Positions 52,677-62,754 are shown, counted from the first letter of the stretch. The stretch: DNA of 64,000 bases from Flavobacterium sp. SUN052 (GCF_028867935.1 NZ_JAPQNS010000018.1:71923-135922), one strand, 5' to 3'. Notes: generated from the letters alone by a model not told the origin. A program made the numbers and translations.

Positions 52677-52785
52677 GTCTGCCATCTCCGATAGGTCTCT
52701 GTCGGTTTTACCCGTTTGGCACTAGTCCAGCTTCTGGCCGAAGACTGCGCTAGTCCCTCGTTTTCTATTTTTCACCTTGTTCATA

Positions 52786-55700
52786 ATGAAACACCTATCC
52801 AGTCTATGGCTTCTGGCCATCTGTTTGCTGTTGTGCGTACCCGTTTTTGCGCAACAACGTATTGAAGTTACCGTTACCGATCTGCTCCTTCGCCGACCGT
52901 TACCGAATGTGCAGGTTTACCTGCAAAATGGCGGCACTAAATCGCTCGATTCAGCCCGTACCAACGCAAGCGGAAAGGCTCAGTTTGCCAATATTTCGGG
53001 AGCCAGTCGGTACCGGGTATTTGTGCGACCCAGCAAAGCGTATGTGGATGACGAGGTGTCGGATGTGAGCATACCGGCTTCGGGTCTGGCGACGGTAACA
53101 CTTCAGTTGCCGCTCCGGCGCGAGAGTACGCTCGATGAAGTCGTGATTAATGACCGACGGCTGGCACGGCTCAACACCCAAAATGCTGAAGTGTCGGCGC
53201 TGGTGTCGAAGCGGGAGTTGCAGAGCTTACCCCTCGAAGGCCGCGACATCACCCGCTCACTGTACCGGTTGCCCAACCTGACACTGGCCACCCAGGGATA
53301 TGCCGAGGCCCCTAACGTAGCTATAAACGGTCTGAACGGGGTTTATACCAATTACTTGATCGATGGTATGGACAACAACGAGCGGTTTTTGGGAAATATG
53401 AAGTTCAACACCCCGGTTGGCTTTGCGGAGGGAATTACCGTGTACACCAACAACTATTCGGTGGAGTTTGGCAACACCAGCAATGGCGTTATCAACGTGA
53501 CCACCCGTTCGGGCTCCAATGAACTTACGGGTGAAGCTTTTTACCTGACCCGGCCCGGCACCGTTATTGACTCACCTTCCCGCTATGCCACGAACGATTT
53601 ATCGGGGAACTCGGTGAAAGACGGATTCCAGCGGCATCAGGTAGGCGTGGGACTTGGCGGGGCCCTTAAGAGAGACAAAACGTTTTTTTACGTCAACGTG
53701 GAGCAAACCTTTGACCGGAAAGATAATCGGCTAGTGGCTCCTTCGTTGGGGGTAAACGAGATTGTGACAGGGCATAATTACTTCTCCTACATCTCGGGTA
53801 AGATTGATCAGGTCTGGAATAGCCGTTTCAAAACAACGATCCGGGCTAATATTGGCTCATTCGATATTGACCGGCAGGGGGGAGGTCTGGAAGGAGGGAA
53901 TTTGTTCCCGTCGGCGGCTTCAGCCCAGAAAAACCGGACCTATCTGATTGGTCTGAAAAACGCGTATGTACTGGGCTCTGAGTTTACGGGCGAGACCAAT
54001 TACCAGCATTCACGTTTCCGCTGGAACTATCGCGAACCCGTAAATCCCACAAATCCATCGGCGACGGTGCGTGGCCCAGACGGGGTTCCCATTGCCATTA
54101 TTGGCCAGAGCGGGGCTATTTTCGACGATATCGAAAACACCGACCAGATTCAGCAGAAGTTCACCCTTCGGCGAGGTAATCACACCATGAAAGCCGGAGC
54201 CGAATTCATCACGTCGGATTATGCGCTGCTGGGCGGAGCTAACCCGTATGGTACTTACGACGTGCAGCTGACACAAGCCCAATTAGACGCGCTTAAAGCT
54301 CGCAATCTTGGCTCCACACTAAATGTGAACGATATACCCCGCGATGTACAGGTGCGCACTTATGACGTTGAACTTCGGCCCACTACGTTTGGTACCCGTC
54401 AGAATGTGGTTAGCCTGTACGCCGAAGACCTTTGGGCGGTGCGGCCCGACCTGAACCTGACACTCGGTTTACGGTATGACTATGACAATTTGACTAAAGG
54501 GGGCGGTACCAAAGGCGACTTAAACAACTTGGCTCCCCGCATCGCGCTCAACTACCAGCTGAACGACCGGACCGTAATTCGGGGCGGGTACGGCATGTTT
54601 TATGACAAAATAAAATATTCGGTATACAGTGACAATCTACAATTCAGCAGCAGCAGCGCCGACTTTAAAAAGGAAGTGGCCGAACTGAAGCGGCTTGGCT
54701 TGTTGCCAGCCTCAACGGACATTGACCGCGTTACTTTCCCCGGCAACCTGAATGCCCGCTCCACTACGCCTGTTACGTACCTCAACGGCCCCACGTCGCA
54801 GCAGTTGCAACCCCGCCGGGATCAGCAGTTTAGTAACAATTTCCGGATTATGAATCCCAACGGATTTCAGAGTCCGTATTCGCACCAGTTCTCGCTGGGT
54901 TTCCAGCGGAAACAAACGAATAATATGCTGTTCTCTGTCGATCTGGTTCACGTGGCTACCAATGACCTGTTCTATATCTATAACCTGAATGCCCCTTCGC
55001 CTTACCCGCTCAATAATGCGGCTGATGCGAAAGTACGGACTGTGGCCCAGGCCGACCTTACCCGCCCTATTCCGATCCGCAGCGACCGCCGGGGTGCCTA
55101 CACCGTGGTGAATGGCAGTGATACCCTCCGGGGGATTTCACGCAATGTGTTTACAACTCGCACCGATGGGATTGCGCGGTACTGGGCAGCCAATTTTGTG
55201 GTGCAGAAACTCCGTGGGTCCGACAAGTACGCGTACCGGCTGGGCTATAATCTGTCTGTAATCAAAAGCAATACAACTGGCATCAACACGCGGGCGCAGG
55301 ATTCCAACAATTACGCGGCCGAATATGTCTATGACGATAACGACCGGCGGCACGTGTTCTCCGGGATTTTCTACTACTATCCATTATCAAATCTTGTGAT
55401 TGTACCTACGGTCTTGTTACAGAGCGGTTTACCCATTACTCGCGTTGCCGACGCCAAAATCTACGGCACCACTGATCTCAATGGCGATAGCGAGAGTTAT
55501 AGTCTGCCATCGGATATTCAACCCGGCGAGACCCGCAATAACGACCGCCTGCCCTGGGCCAAAACAGTCGATTTGTCGGTGAAATATACGGTAAAGATGC
55601 TGGGCAAGCCCCGGCTCGAAATCTCGGCCGATGTCTATAATGTGCTGAATACACAGAATATTTCGGGCTTTAATGTTGTGCGCGGCTCCTCGAACCAGTT

Positions 55701-55788
55701 TCAGATTGGACCACGCGGCTCGGGCATCACCACGCGTTCGGCAGCCCCACTCCGGCAGTTTCAGTTTGGTTTGCGGTATATATTGTAA
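52786..55788 (+). CDS. TonB-dependent receptor with carboxypeptidase-regulatory-like domain
   Basis: A 1000-residue outer-membrane protein: signal peptide (1-22), CarboxypepD_reg-like domain (about 24-110), TonB-box region (TLDEVVINDRR), plug with VAINGLNGVYTNYLIDGMDN and VINVTTRSG, and a barrel ending in RQFQFGLRYIL. It lacks the SusC-type VVGYG motif and no SusD partner follows, so it belongs to the Oar-like group of stand-alone transporters. The cargo is unknown. ATG 52786 is chosen over an upstream in-frame TTG. Confidence 0.92.
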   Translation: MKHLSSLWLLAICLLLCVPVFAQQRIEVTVTDLLLRRPLPNVQVYLQNGGTKSLDSARTNASGKAQFANISGASRYRVFVRPSKAYVDDEVSDVSIPASGLATVTLQLPLRRESTLDEVVINDRRLARLNTQNAEVSALVSKRELQSLPLEGRDITRSLYRLPNLTLATQGYAEAPNVAINGLNGVYTNYLIDGMDNNERFLGNMKFNTPVGFAEGITVYTNNYSVEFGNTSNGVINVTTRSGSNELTGEAFYLTRPGTVIDSPSRYATNDLSGNSVKDGFQRHQVGVGLGGALKRDKTFFYVNVEQTFDRKDNRLVAPSLGVNEIVTGHNYFSYISGKIDQVWNSRFKTTIRANIGSFDIDRQGGGLEGGNLFPSAASAQKNRTYLIGLKNAYVLGSEFTGETNYQHSRFRWNYREPVNPTNPSATVRGPDGVPIAIIGQSGAIFDDIENTDQIQQKFTLRRGNHTMKAGAEFITSDYALLGGANPYGTYDVQLTQAQLDALKARNLGSTLNVNDIPRDVQVRTYDVELRPTTFGTRQNVVSLYAEDLWAVRPDLNLTLGLRYDYDNLTKGGGTKGDLNNLAPRIALNYQLNDRTVIRGGYGMFYDKIKYSVYSDNLQFSSSSADFKKEVAELKRLGLLPASTDIDRVTFPGNLNARSTTPVTYLNGPTSQQLQPRRDQQFSNNFRIMNPNGFQSPYSHQFSLGFQRKQTNNMLFSVDLVHVATNDLFYIYNLNAPSPYPLNNAADAKVRTVAQADLTRPIPIRSDRRGAYTVVNGSDTLRGISRNVFTTRTDGIARYWAANFVVQKLRGSDKYAYRLGYNLSVIKSNTTGINTRAQDSNNYAAEYVYDDNDRRHVFSGIFYYYPLSNLVIVPTVLLQSGLPITRVADAKIYGTTDLNGDSESYSLPSDIQPGETRNNDRLPWAKTVDLSVKYTVKMLGKPRLEISADVYNVLNTQNISGFNVVRGSSNQFQIGPRGSGITTRSAAPLRQFQFGLRYIL

Positions 55789-55800
55789 GAAAAGATGACC

Positions 55801-55886
55801 GCAAAGGCGCAAAAGATAACGCAAAGGACGCAAAGTGATTCTTTCATTTTTTGCCGCGCCCTTCGCGTTATCTTTTGCGCCTTTGC
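55801..55886. repeat. Palindromic repeat of CGCAAAG units
   Basis: Arms 55801-55822 and 55865-55886 are perfectly complementary over 22 bp. CGCAAAG or close variants recur every 9-11 bp in the left arm (about 55800-55835), and the complementary units recur on the right. It lies between the TonB-dependent receptor and nucleoside hydrolase genes on the same strand. Confidence 0.85.
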
Positions 55887-55917
55887 GCCGGGCCGACGCT
55901 TCGGTAAAAATTTAGCT

Positions 55918-56907
55918 ATGAAATTTCTCTTCCTACTTCTGTGTCCTACGCTCCTTCTCGCCCAGACGAAACCTCGGCGAGTATGGTTCGATACCGATAT
56001 TATGATCGGGATGCCATCACCCAATCCCCGCGAGGTCGACGATGGGGTAACGCTCATCATGGCCCTGCGTCAGCCCGATAAAATTGAACTGGTGGGTGTC
56101 AGCACCGTGACCTACGTAGATTATGGTGCCGAGGTATCTCAAAAACTGCTGGGTTGGTACAACCGCGACGCATCGGGTAAACCTCGCAAAGCAATTCCGT
56201 TATATAAAGGCTCGAACACAGGGCAGGACACAGGGGTTGAGAATGATGCCACCCGTGCTCTGGCCGATGCACTCCGCAAAGAAAAAATGCCGATTCTGGC
56301 TCTCGGCCCCGTTACCAACGTAGCTACTGTCGTGAAGAACCACCCTGAACTGGCCTCGCAAATCGAAGAAGTAATTGTGTGCGCGGGCCGAACGCCCGGC
56401 TTCCCCTTCCGGCCGGGACTGGAAAAGGTGACCGTGGGCGATTACAACTTTGAGCGCGACCCCGAAGCCTTCCGGGTATTGTTCGATGCGGGTATCAAGA
56501 TGGTGTTGTCAGGCTTTGAGTGTAGCGCCTATACCTTGCTCGGAAAAACCGATATTGAGTTCATGGAAAAGTCGAGTTTCGAGGGCGATCAGTGGGTATA
56601 TGCCCAGCTTCGTTCCTGGCAGGGCCGGGCGCTAAAACTATTCGGTATTGAAGGCTTTATTCCCTACGACGTTACTCCGCTGGGCTACCTGACTCACCCC
56701 GACTATTTTAAGTATTACCGGGATATTCCGGTCAAGATCAACCGCAAGCCCAACGACGCCACCATTGGTTCGCTGCCGAACGGCCAGGAGAAGCCTTTTC
56801 TGGAAGCCTCCTACGAGTACAAAGACACCAAATGGCGAGCTATCTACGCCTACAAAACCTTACCCGGCTTTGAAGAAATCGTGATCGAGTCGCTGAAGGG
56901 GAAGTGA
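55918..56907 (+). CDS. Secreted nucleoside hydrolase (IUNH family)
   Basis: A 329-residue ribonucleoside N-glycosidase with a signal peptide (1-16). The calcium-binding aspartates are split by an insert: DTDIMIG, then EVDDGVTL, a layout that other Cytophagales nucleoside hydrolases also show to my memory. ALGPVTNVA and the later segments up to the C terminus are typical. ATG 55918 starts the signal peptide; the upstream in-frame stretch is the palindromic repeat. The final 73 bp of the gene recur at 60169-60241, so the last codons (AAG TGA) probably come from inserted DNA. Confidence 0.88.
   Translation: MKFLFLLLCPTLLLAQTKPRRVWFDTDIMIGMPSPNPREVDDGVTLIMALRQPDKIELVGVSTVTYVDYGAEVSQKLLGWYNRDASGKPRKAIPLYKGSNTGQDTGVENDATRALADALRKEKMPILALGPVTNVATVVKNHPELASQIEEVIVCAGRTPGFPFRPGLEKVTVGDYNFERDPEAFRVLFDAGIKMVLSGFECSAYTLLGKTDIEFMEKSSFEGDQWVYAQLRSWQGRALKLFGIEGFIPYDVTPLGYLTHPDYFKYYRDIPVKINRKPNDATIGSLPNGQEKPFLEASYEYKDTKWRAIYAYKTLPGFEEIVIESLKGK
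56829..56901 (+). repeat. 73-bp direct repeat, copy 1 (in the nucleoside hydrolase gene)
   Basis: This stretch matches 60169-60241 at 71 of 73 positions. Both differences are synonymous in the nucleoside hydrolase frame (Ala GCC/GCT and Ser TCG/TCA). After the match the sequence runs into AAG TGA here and CGG TAA in copy 2. Confidence 0.93.
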
Positions 56908-56919
56908 TGAGGTCCTTAG

Positions 56920-59900
56920 TTAGAAGCTTAGTTTAAGTCGCGCCTGCTGCCCAAAGGTTATCGTTCCGCTGTTGCCGTAACGTACAGTAGCTGCACGGCC
57001 AATTTGGGTAGCGGGAATGATCACACGATGTAAAATCTGTACACCATCATTATCTGTCGGAAGTCGGTTGCATGACCAAACAGCTGGGTCAGTCCAGTTT
57101 CCGGGCTGAACAGTGTAGAGCATATCGGCGTAAGGCAAGGTTTTGAAGGTTTGGGTTGGCCCCTCTGCAAATGCTGAAGCCACCGTGCATTGGGTCGACA
57201 CGCGCCATTCATAAACGGAGTTCCGCTGTAGATTAGTCAGTACATAGTCGGGCCTGGTTATATTCTCAACTCGTTGCCAGGCTGTTTCGCCTTTTTTTCG
57301 CCATTGTAGAGTGACTAACTGACCTAAAGCGGACTGAGTCCAGATTAGCGAAGCTGATGTCGCCGATGTAGTTTTCGCACGGGTATAAACTGGAGTGTTG
57401 CAGACAGTTCGGAAAAACTGAATTGGACTGAAGTAATTAGGTTCAGATCTTACACTCCTGACCTGCCACTCGTAGGGAGTGTCGGATTCTAAGTTGTGTA
57501 GGGTATAGTCAGATTGAAAACCCCCGTAGCGATAATCAATAATTGTGGTGTTCCAGGTGGTTGTGTAGCCTTTCCGCCAGCGTAACTCGTAAGGCCCATA
57601 CCCTAACCACTTTAATTGCGCAGCCTGTGCAGTTATGTTATAATGGCTTAAATAATTGGGAAGGTTGTTAAAGACAGGTCCACAGCCAGTAATGACTGTG
57701 CCGGACACAAATGGAGTAACCGTCCCGTCAGCGTAAACTGCTCGAACCTGTACAGCGTATTCGGCTTGAGGGTCTAGGCTCTCCAATTTGTACTGGTGAT
57801 TCGATTCAGTTGTTACGCTCAAACTTGCCCCACCCTGGATATCTACCCTCTTGTAGAAAATCTCATACATTGCTCCCACTGTCAGGCAATCATTCCAGCC
57901 AATAAGTGCACCTGTACACTCACGTCCATCGACACCTAACGAATAAAAATTATCAATTTGCCCGTACCCGGTTGTGACCCTAGCAACTGGTGAAAAATTA
58001 CCTAAGAAAACATTAGGAACGGAAAGACGAACGCGGTATTCGTAAGTTAAATTCGGCATTAGGCCCGTAAGCCTATACTGAGTTGACTGGGCAAACCGTA
58101 CTGATTGCCAGTCTACACTGCCAACTACCCGGTATTGACACTCGTATTGGTTCGCTGAGCTGTAGCAATTTTGGGCATACAAATACAAAATGACTTGATT
58201 AGCCCCAGTCGCCGGGCAACTTGTGTACGATGTAACGTTTACGGTTCCATCAGTGGTTGTGAAGGATATAGGTGCCGTAAAAACAAGGTCAATATCATCT
58301 GACAACGTGCCTCCAATTCGACATTCATATTCGGTGTTGGGTTGCAGACCCCGGAGCAGATATTCTCCATAGGGGCCTGAGGATGAGCCGTAAGTAGGAC
58401 TCTGGATACTGTCTCCTACACTGATTGTATTCCAGCACAACGATTTTTTTTGTCGCCATTGGAGGATAATGTTGTCATGCAGTGCTTGGTTCGCCTGCCA
58501 CCTCATTCGGGCACTCTCCCAGCCAACGCAAGGGACGACTAACGACTGAACTGGAGGAGCATCATTTGGGTAAACACGTTCACTTCTTATCGGTGTAAAA
58601 TCAGAGAAGGAGCCATCGGCACAAACAGCTTGCGCCCGAAATTCGTAGGCTTGATTTGGTTTCCCCATAAACCAGTAATAAACACTATTATTCCCATTCA
58701 ATTCATTGAGCAAAGGTGATGTATTCCAGTCTTGGGCCCCTGCGTTGCGCCATTGAATAAGCGCACTTGCCTTAAAGAGCCCGTACACAGTTACCGATCC
58801 ATGAGTCAAGCCATAATTGTCAAGACGAGGTATTTGACAGGCTGCTGTAAATGAAATCGGTTCTGTAAAGGCACTTCTATCCGTTGTTGAGCATTGGGTC
58901 TGTGCCCGAATTTCATAGGCTGTTTTGTTATGAAGACCAGTTAGTGTGAAATACTGCTCCGAGTTATTGTCAATTGTTTGCCAAGTCGGAGTATTTGCTT
59001 CTCGCCACTGAATACTGTACACACTACCGTATCCTAAATAAACCTGAAAAGAAGCCGAATAAGCATTTAAGTTAAAATCACCAGCACCATATAGGCTTGG
59101 GCTTGGGCAAGGAGTCATTGTAAACGATTGCGGAGCCGAAAATTCGGAGTATCGGTTGGGCTTACAAATGGTGCGTACTCGCCAAGTGTATGCACCGTTT
59201 GGGGCGTTCAGGACATAACTCGTCCCGGTTTGGGCGGCAAGGGTACTCCAGCTTGTCGACCCCTGAGGTTGAACCTGTACCTCAAACATTGCCTCCGGCA
59301 ATCCCTGCCAGTTGAGTTGAGCCGAGGCATAGCCGACATTAAACGTTACAGGCTCAATTGGGATTGAGCAACCAGTGGTAAAGCTCTGAACAGGTGAGTA
59401 GTCAGAATGTTGAGTTGGTGTGCATTGCTCAGCCACGCGCCATTCGTAAGCGGTCTGATCAGTCAGCCCGGTTAAGGAAAATGGCCTTTCGGGCACCGGG
59501 TTAATCGTTGCCCATGAAGAAGCTCCAACCGGACGCCACTCCAAAACGAATGACGCCTGGCCATACCAGTTCAGTGTTACTCTATCCGTTGCGATATAAC
59601 TCGTTGTTAAATACGAAGAACCATTGGTACATGGCAGGGTTGTGAACGATTTGGGAGCTGCGTAGGCAGAAGTATCTGTTGGTGAGCATTGGCTGGCTAT
59701 CTGCCATTCGTAAGCGGTAGCTGGCGTAAGATCGGTTAGGGTTGTGTAACCATATCCGGGTCCAGCATTCCTCTGATTAGGTTTATAAACCCATTGCCCG
59801 CCTATTGGTCGATAGCGAACAATAGCCACATAAGATGATCCATTTCCCCAAATTAATTCGCAAGAGGTATTTGTTAGCCTAGGAGTTGACGAATAGCTAA

Positions 59901-60006
59901 TATAGCCAGCGTTTAGGGGGCAGGTGGCAGAGTGAGTGTCCGAAATAATTGGCTTTGATGTACCGGCCACGACCGAAAGGTTCGACAGCGTTAGCACAAT
60001 GAACAA
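56920..60006 (-). CDS. Secreted fibronectin type III repeat protein
   Basis: A 1028-residue protein made of about ten fibronectin type III domains of 90-100 residues, each closing with a YEWRV-type strand followed by a Cys in most copies (YEWRVAEQC, YEIRAQTQC, YEWRVSTQC). A different C-terminal domain (about 955-1028: PGNWTDPAVWSCNRLPTDND) follows. It probably acts outside the cell in adhesion or as a surface scaffold. The start is unclear: the frame is open to about 60042 without ATG; TTG 60006 gives a short hydrophobic signal. The DNA is more AT-rich than both neighbours, and the gene lies between two copies of a 73-bp repeat, so it looks inserted. Confidence 0.8.
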   Translation of the reverse strand: MFIVLTLSNLSVVAGTSKPIISDTHSATCPLNAGYISYSSTPRLTNTSCELIWGNGSSYVAIVRYRPIGGQWVYKPNQRNAGPGYGYTTLTDLTPATAYEWQIASQCSPTDTSAYAAPKSFTTLPCTNGSSYLTTSYIATDRVTLNWYGQASFVLEWRPVGASSWATINPVPERPFSLTGLTDQTAYEWRVAEQCTPTQHSDYSPVQSFTTGCSIPIEPVTFNVGYASAQLNWQGLPEAMFEVQVQPQGSTSWSTLAAQTGTSYVLNAPNGAYTWRVRTICKPNRYSEFSAPQSFTMTPCPSPSLYGAGDFNLNAYSASFQVYLGYGSVYSIQWREANTPTWQTIDNNSEQYFTLTGLHNKTAYEIRAQTQCSTTDRSAFTEPISFTAACQIPRLDNYGLTHGSVTVYGLFKASALIQWRNAGAQDWNTSPLLNELNGNNSVYYWFMGKPNQAYEFRAQAVCADGSFSDFTPIRSERVYPNDAPPVQSLVVPCVGWESARMRWQANQALHDNIILQWRQKKSLCWNTISVGDSIQSPTYGSSSGPYGEYLLRGLQPNTEYECRIGGTLSDDIDLVFTAPISFTTTDGTVNVTSYTSCPATGANQVILYLYAQNCYSSANQYECQYRVVGSVDWQSVRFAQSTQYRLTGLMPNLTYEYRVRLSVPNVFLGNFSPVARVTTGYGQIDNFYSLGVDGRECTGALIGWNDCLTVGAMYEIFYKRVDIQGGASLSVTTESNHQYKLESLDPQAEYAVQVRAVYADGTVTPFVSGTVITGCGPVFNNLPNYLSHYNITAQAAQLKWLGYGPYELRWRKGYTTTWNTTIIDYRYGGFQSDYTLHNLESDTPYEWQVRSVRSEPNYFSPIQFFRTVCNTPVYTRAKTTSATSASLIWTQSALGQLVTLQWRKKGETAWQRVENITRPDYVLTNLQRNSVYEWRVSTQCTVASAFAEGPTQTFKTLPYADMLYTVQPGNWTDPAVWSCNRLPTDNDGVQILHRVIIPATQIGRAATVRYGNSGTITFGQQARLKLSF

Positions 60007-60142
60007 TAGTATAAATTGGACAATGGTGTGAGTAGTTGGCTTTAGCTATAATAATTATACATTATCCTGACTAATTATACTCATCTGTGAGTTATTGTTA
60101 TTATCTATTTTACTTGGCTACTTAGCAAACTAATGAACGAAA

Positions 60143-60169
60143 GAAGCCCAGCGAAAGTCGCTGGGCTTC
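60143..60169 (-). terminator. 12-bp hairpin beside the second repeat copy
   Basis: GAAGCCCAGCGA and its exact complement pair around a 3-nt loop. On the minus strand it is followed by a T-rich stretch (CTTTCGTT), so it could stop transcripts coming from the aconitase side before the fibronectin-repeat gene. Confidence 0.6.
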
Positions 60170-60246
60170 AAATGGCGAGCTATCTACGCTTACAAAACCT
60201 TACCCGGCTTTGAAGAAATCGTGATCGAGTCACTGAAGGGGCGGTA
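60169..60246 (+). pseudogene. Duplicated 3' end of the nucleoside hydrolase gene (73-bp repeat copy 2)
   Basis: This fragment encodes the last 24 residues of the nucleoside hydrolase (YAYKTLPGFEEIVIESLKG, then Arg-stop) and has no start. It matches 56829-56901 with two synonymous changes and continues to CGG TAA, followed directly by a terminator. It is therefore probably the original gene end, left behind when the fibronectin-repeat DNA was inserted. Confidence 0.9.
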
Positions 60247-60250
60247 AAAG

Positions 60251-60285
60251 AAAAAGGCCACTACGAAATGTAGCGGCCTTTTTTT
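60251..60285. terminator. Terminator between the old nucleoside hydrolase end and aconitase
   Basis: Stem 60251-60264 with 60270-60283 and T-runs on both sides. In plus-strand RNA one position is an A-C mismatch; in minus-strand RNA the same position is a G-U pair, which favours its use for the aconitase transcript, whose stop is 17 bp away. Confidence 0.85.
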
Positions 60286-60301
60286 GTATTCGAAGAGCAA
60301 T

Positions 60302-62569
60302 TTACGCTCCCTGCTTCATCCGAATGATGTTCAACGCTGCACCAGCCTTGAACCACTCGATTTGACCTTCGTTGTAGGTATGATTTACCGCGAACTCGTC
60401 CGATGAACCGTCGGCGTGATTCAACACCACTGTCAGCGGTACACCCGGCGCAAAGGTAGTCAGGCCCTTGATATCGATGCTGTCATCTTCCTGTACCTTA
60501 TCATAATCGGCGGGGTTGGCAAACGTAAGCGCCAGCATACCCTGCTTTTTGAGGTTGGTTTCGTGAATCCGGGCAAATGAGCGCACCAGAATGGCCCGCA
60601 CACCCAGAAAACGAGGCTCCATAGCGGCATGCTCACGCGATGAGCCTTCGCCGTAGTTCTCGTCGCCGACAACCACTGAGCCAACACCAGCTGCTTTGTA
60701 GGCCCGCTGAACAGCTGGAACTTCGCCGTACTCACCCGTCAGTTGATTCTTTACCGAATTAGTTTTTTCAGTATAGAAATTCACCGCGCCGATGAGCATG
60801 TTATTAGAGATATTGTCCAGGTGACCCCGGTATTTCAGCCACGGACCGGCCATTGAAATGTGGTCGGTAGTACACTTACCTTTCGCCTTGATCAACAGCT
60901 TCAAGCCTGTAAGGTCGGTGCCTTCCCAGGCGGCAAATGGAGCCAGAAGCTGCAAACGATCCGATGTTGGCGACACTGCCACCTGAACACCCGAACCATC
61001 TTCGGCCGGAGCCTGATAACCCGCATCATCCACGGCATATCCTTTTACGGGCTGCTCAATACCCTGTGGCTCATCGAACATAACCTGCTCACCGTTTTCG
61101 TTGGTCAGTGAGTCGGTCATTGGGTTGAACGTCAGATCACCGGCAATAGCCAATGCCGTCACGATTTCGGGCGAGGCCACAAAGGCGTGGGTGCTAGCGT
61201 TACCGTCGTTCCGCTTTGCAAAGTTCCGGTTGAACGAAGTGATAATCGAGTTTTTGCGGGTCGGATCGTCCATGTGACGCGCCCACTGCCCAATGCAGGG
61301 ACCACAGGCATTCGCCAGAACTACACCACCCATTTCTTCAAACGTTGTCAGAATTCCGTCGCGCTCCGCCGTGAACCGAACCAGTTCTGAGCCGGGAGTG
61401 ATGGTGAATTCGGCTTTCGATTTGAGATTTTTCGATGCTGCCTGAGCCGCAATCGACGCGGAGCGGGTCATGTCTTCGTAGCTTGAGTTGGTACACGAGC
61501 CAATCAGACCCACCTCCAGTTTCTCTGGCCAGCCATTATCACGAACTGCCTTGGCGAAGTTCGAGAGTGGCCACGCGAGGTCAGGTGTGAACGGACCGTT
61601 CACGTGAGGCTCCAGCGTATTTAGATCAATTTCTATCAGCTGGTCATAGTAGGAAGCAGGATTCTCGTACACTTCATCGTCGGAGCGCAAATGAGCTTTT
61701 ACCCCTTCGGCAGCATCGGCAATGTCGGCACGATTAGTGGCACGGAGGTAGTTCCCCATCTTCTCGTCATACGCGAAAATCGACGTTGTCGCGCCAATTT
61801 CAGCACCCATGTTACAGATGGTTCCTTTGCCCGTTGCCGAAAGGCTCTCAGCACCTTCACCGAAATACTCAACGATGCAGCCCGTTCCACCTTTTACGGT
61901 CAGGATACCGGCTACGCGCAGGATTACGTCTTTGGCAGAGGCCCAGCCCGACAGTTTGCCAGTCAGTTTTACACCAATCAATTTAGGCATTTTAAGCTCC
62001 CAGGGCAAACCCGCCATTACGTCGCAGGCATCGGCCCCACCCACACCAATAGCGATCATGCCGAGGCCGCCCGCGTTAGGGGTGTGCGAATCGGTACCAA
62101 TCATCATACCACCGGGGAACGCGTAGTTTTCGATCACCACCTGGTGAATAATACCCGCGCCGGGTTTCCAGAAACCAATACCGTATTTATTGGAGATAGA
62201 CGCCAGGAAGTCGTATACCTCTTTGTTTTTGTTTTTGGCAACATCAAGGTCTGTATCGGCACCCACTTCGGCCTGAATCAGGTGATCACAGTGAACCGTC
62301 GACGGAACCGCAACCTGTGGACGACCGGCCTGCATAAATTGCAACAGAGCCATTTGTGCCGTAGCATCCTGCATTGCTACGCGGTCAGGGGCAAAATCCA
62401 CGTAGGCTTTGCCGCGCTCCTGCGCCTGAGTAGCCTTACCAGCTGACAGGTGGGCGTATAGAATTTTTTCGGACAGGGTCAGTGGGCGACCAACGACCTG
62501 ACGGGCCGCTTCAATACGTTCGCCAAGACCGGCGTATACGCGTTGAATCATGTCAACATCAAAAGCCAT
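60302..62569 (-). CDS. Aconitate hydratase (mitochondrial-type)
   Basis: A 755-residue [4Fe-4S] enzyme that interconverts citrate and isocitrate in the TCA cycle. Cluster ligands are Cys359 (GSCTNSS), Cys422 and Cys425 ([10 protein letters not shown]). HCDHLIQ and [20 protein letters not shown] near the N terminus and the C-terminal swivel domain with [12 protein letters not shown] are intact. Length and motifs fit the mitochondrial aconitase branch rather than AcnB. A TAATTTTG (-7-like) at 62671-62678 on the minus strand lies about 100 bp upstream. Confidence 0.97.
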   Translation of the reverse strand: MAFDVDMIQRVYAGLGERIEAARQVVGRPLTLSEKILYAHLSAGKATQAQERGKAYVDFAPDRVAMQDATAQMALLQFMQAGRPQVAVPSTVHCDHLIQAEVGADTDLDVAKNKNKEVYDFLASISNKYGIGFWKPGAGIIHQVVIENYAFPGGMMIGTDSHTPNAGGLGMIAIGVGGADACDVMAGLPWELKMPKLIGVKLTGKLSGWASAKDVILRVAGILTVKGGTGCIVEYFGEGAESLSATGKGTICNMGAEIGATTSIFAYDEKMGNYLRATNRADIADAAEGVKAHLRSDDEVYENPASYYDQLIEIDLNTLEPHVNGPFTPDLAWPLSNFAKAVRDNGWPEKLEVGLIGSCTNSSYEDMTRSASIAAQAASKNLKSKAEFTITPGSELVRFTAERDGILTTFEEMGGVVLANACGPCIGQWARHMDDPTRKNSIITSFNRNFAKRNDGNASTHAFVASPEIVTALAIAGDLTFNPMTDSLTNENGEQVMFDEPQGIEQPVKGYAVDDAGYQAPAEDGSGVQVAVSPTSDRLQLLAPFAAWEGTDLTGLKLLIKAKGKCTTDHISMAGPWLKYRGHLDNISNNMLIGAVNFYTEKTNSVKNQLTGEYGEVPAVQRAYKAAGVGSVVVGDENYGEGSSREHAAMEPRFLGVRAILVRSFARIHETNLKKQGMLALTFANPADYDKVQEDDSIDIKGLTTFAPGVPLTVVLNHADGSSDEFAVNHTYNEGQIEWFKAGAALNIIRMKQGA

Positions 62570-62715
62570 AACAAAAAGGGGGTAACGAGTTATATAAAGA
62601 ACACTATCTATAAAAGGAACCGGAAAGTCATTGATTTTGATTCCCGGCTGTTGTCCGTTTTATCGCGGCCCAAAATTAGTTGATTTTGAGTCAAGTTGTT
62701 GACTATAGCCAGAAA
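62570..62715 (-). promoter_or_regulatory. Aconitase upstream region with promoter candidate
   Basis: On the minus strand TAATTTTG (62671-62678) fits TAnnTTTG. TTGAC lies only 13 bp before it, which is short of the usual 19-21. The TTGAC is part of GTCAA-N4-TTGAC (62690-62703), similar to the inverted repeat near the rho promoter. No gene is seen. Confidence 0.35.
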
Positions 62716-62718
62716 ACG

Positions 62719-62747
62719 AAAAAAGCCTTCCCATTGCTGAGAAGGCT
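62719..62747 (-). terminator. Terminator of the remnant tRNA gene
   Basis: On the minus strand a 7-bp stem (62741-62747 with 62724-62730) is followed by a run of six T. It lies 8 bp beyond the tRNA 3'-end fragment, exactly where a tRNA terminator is expected. Confidence 0.75.
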
Positions 62748-62754
62748 CTTGTTA

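Larger units (their letters stand above)
60007..60301. other. Gap between the fibronectin-repeat and aconitase genes
   Basis: The first 130 bp are very AT-rich and would hold the promoter of the fibronectin-repeat gene. Next come a hairpin (60143-60169), the second 73-bp repeat copy and the aconitase terminator. No complete gene is present. Confidence 0.6.

Noticed and set aside
55795..55917. N-terminal extension of the nucleoside hydrolase
   Set aside because: It is a translation of the CGCAAAG palindrome; a signal peptide starts at ATG 55918.
56920..60006. Tandem repeats in the fibronectin-repeat gene as a DNA-level repeat array
   Set aside because: The repetition is at protein-domain level (about ten type III domains) and the nucleotide sequences of the units are well diverged.
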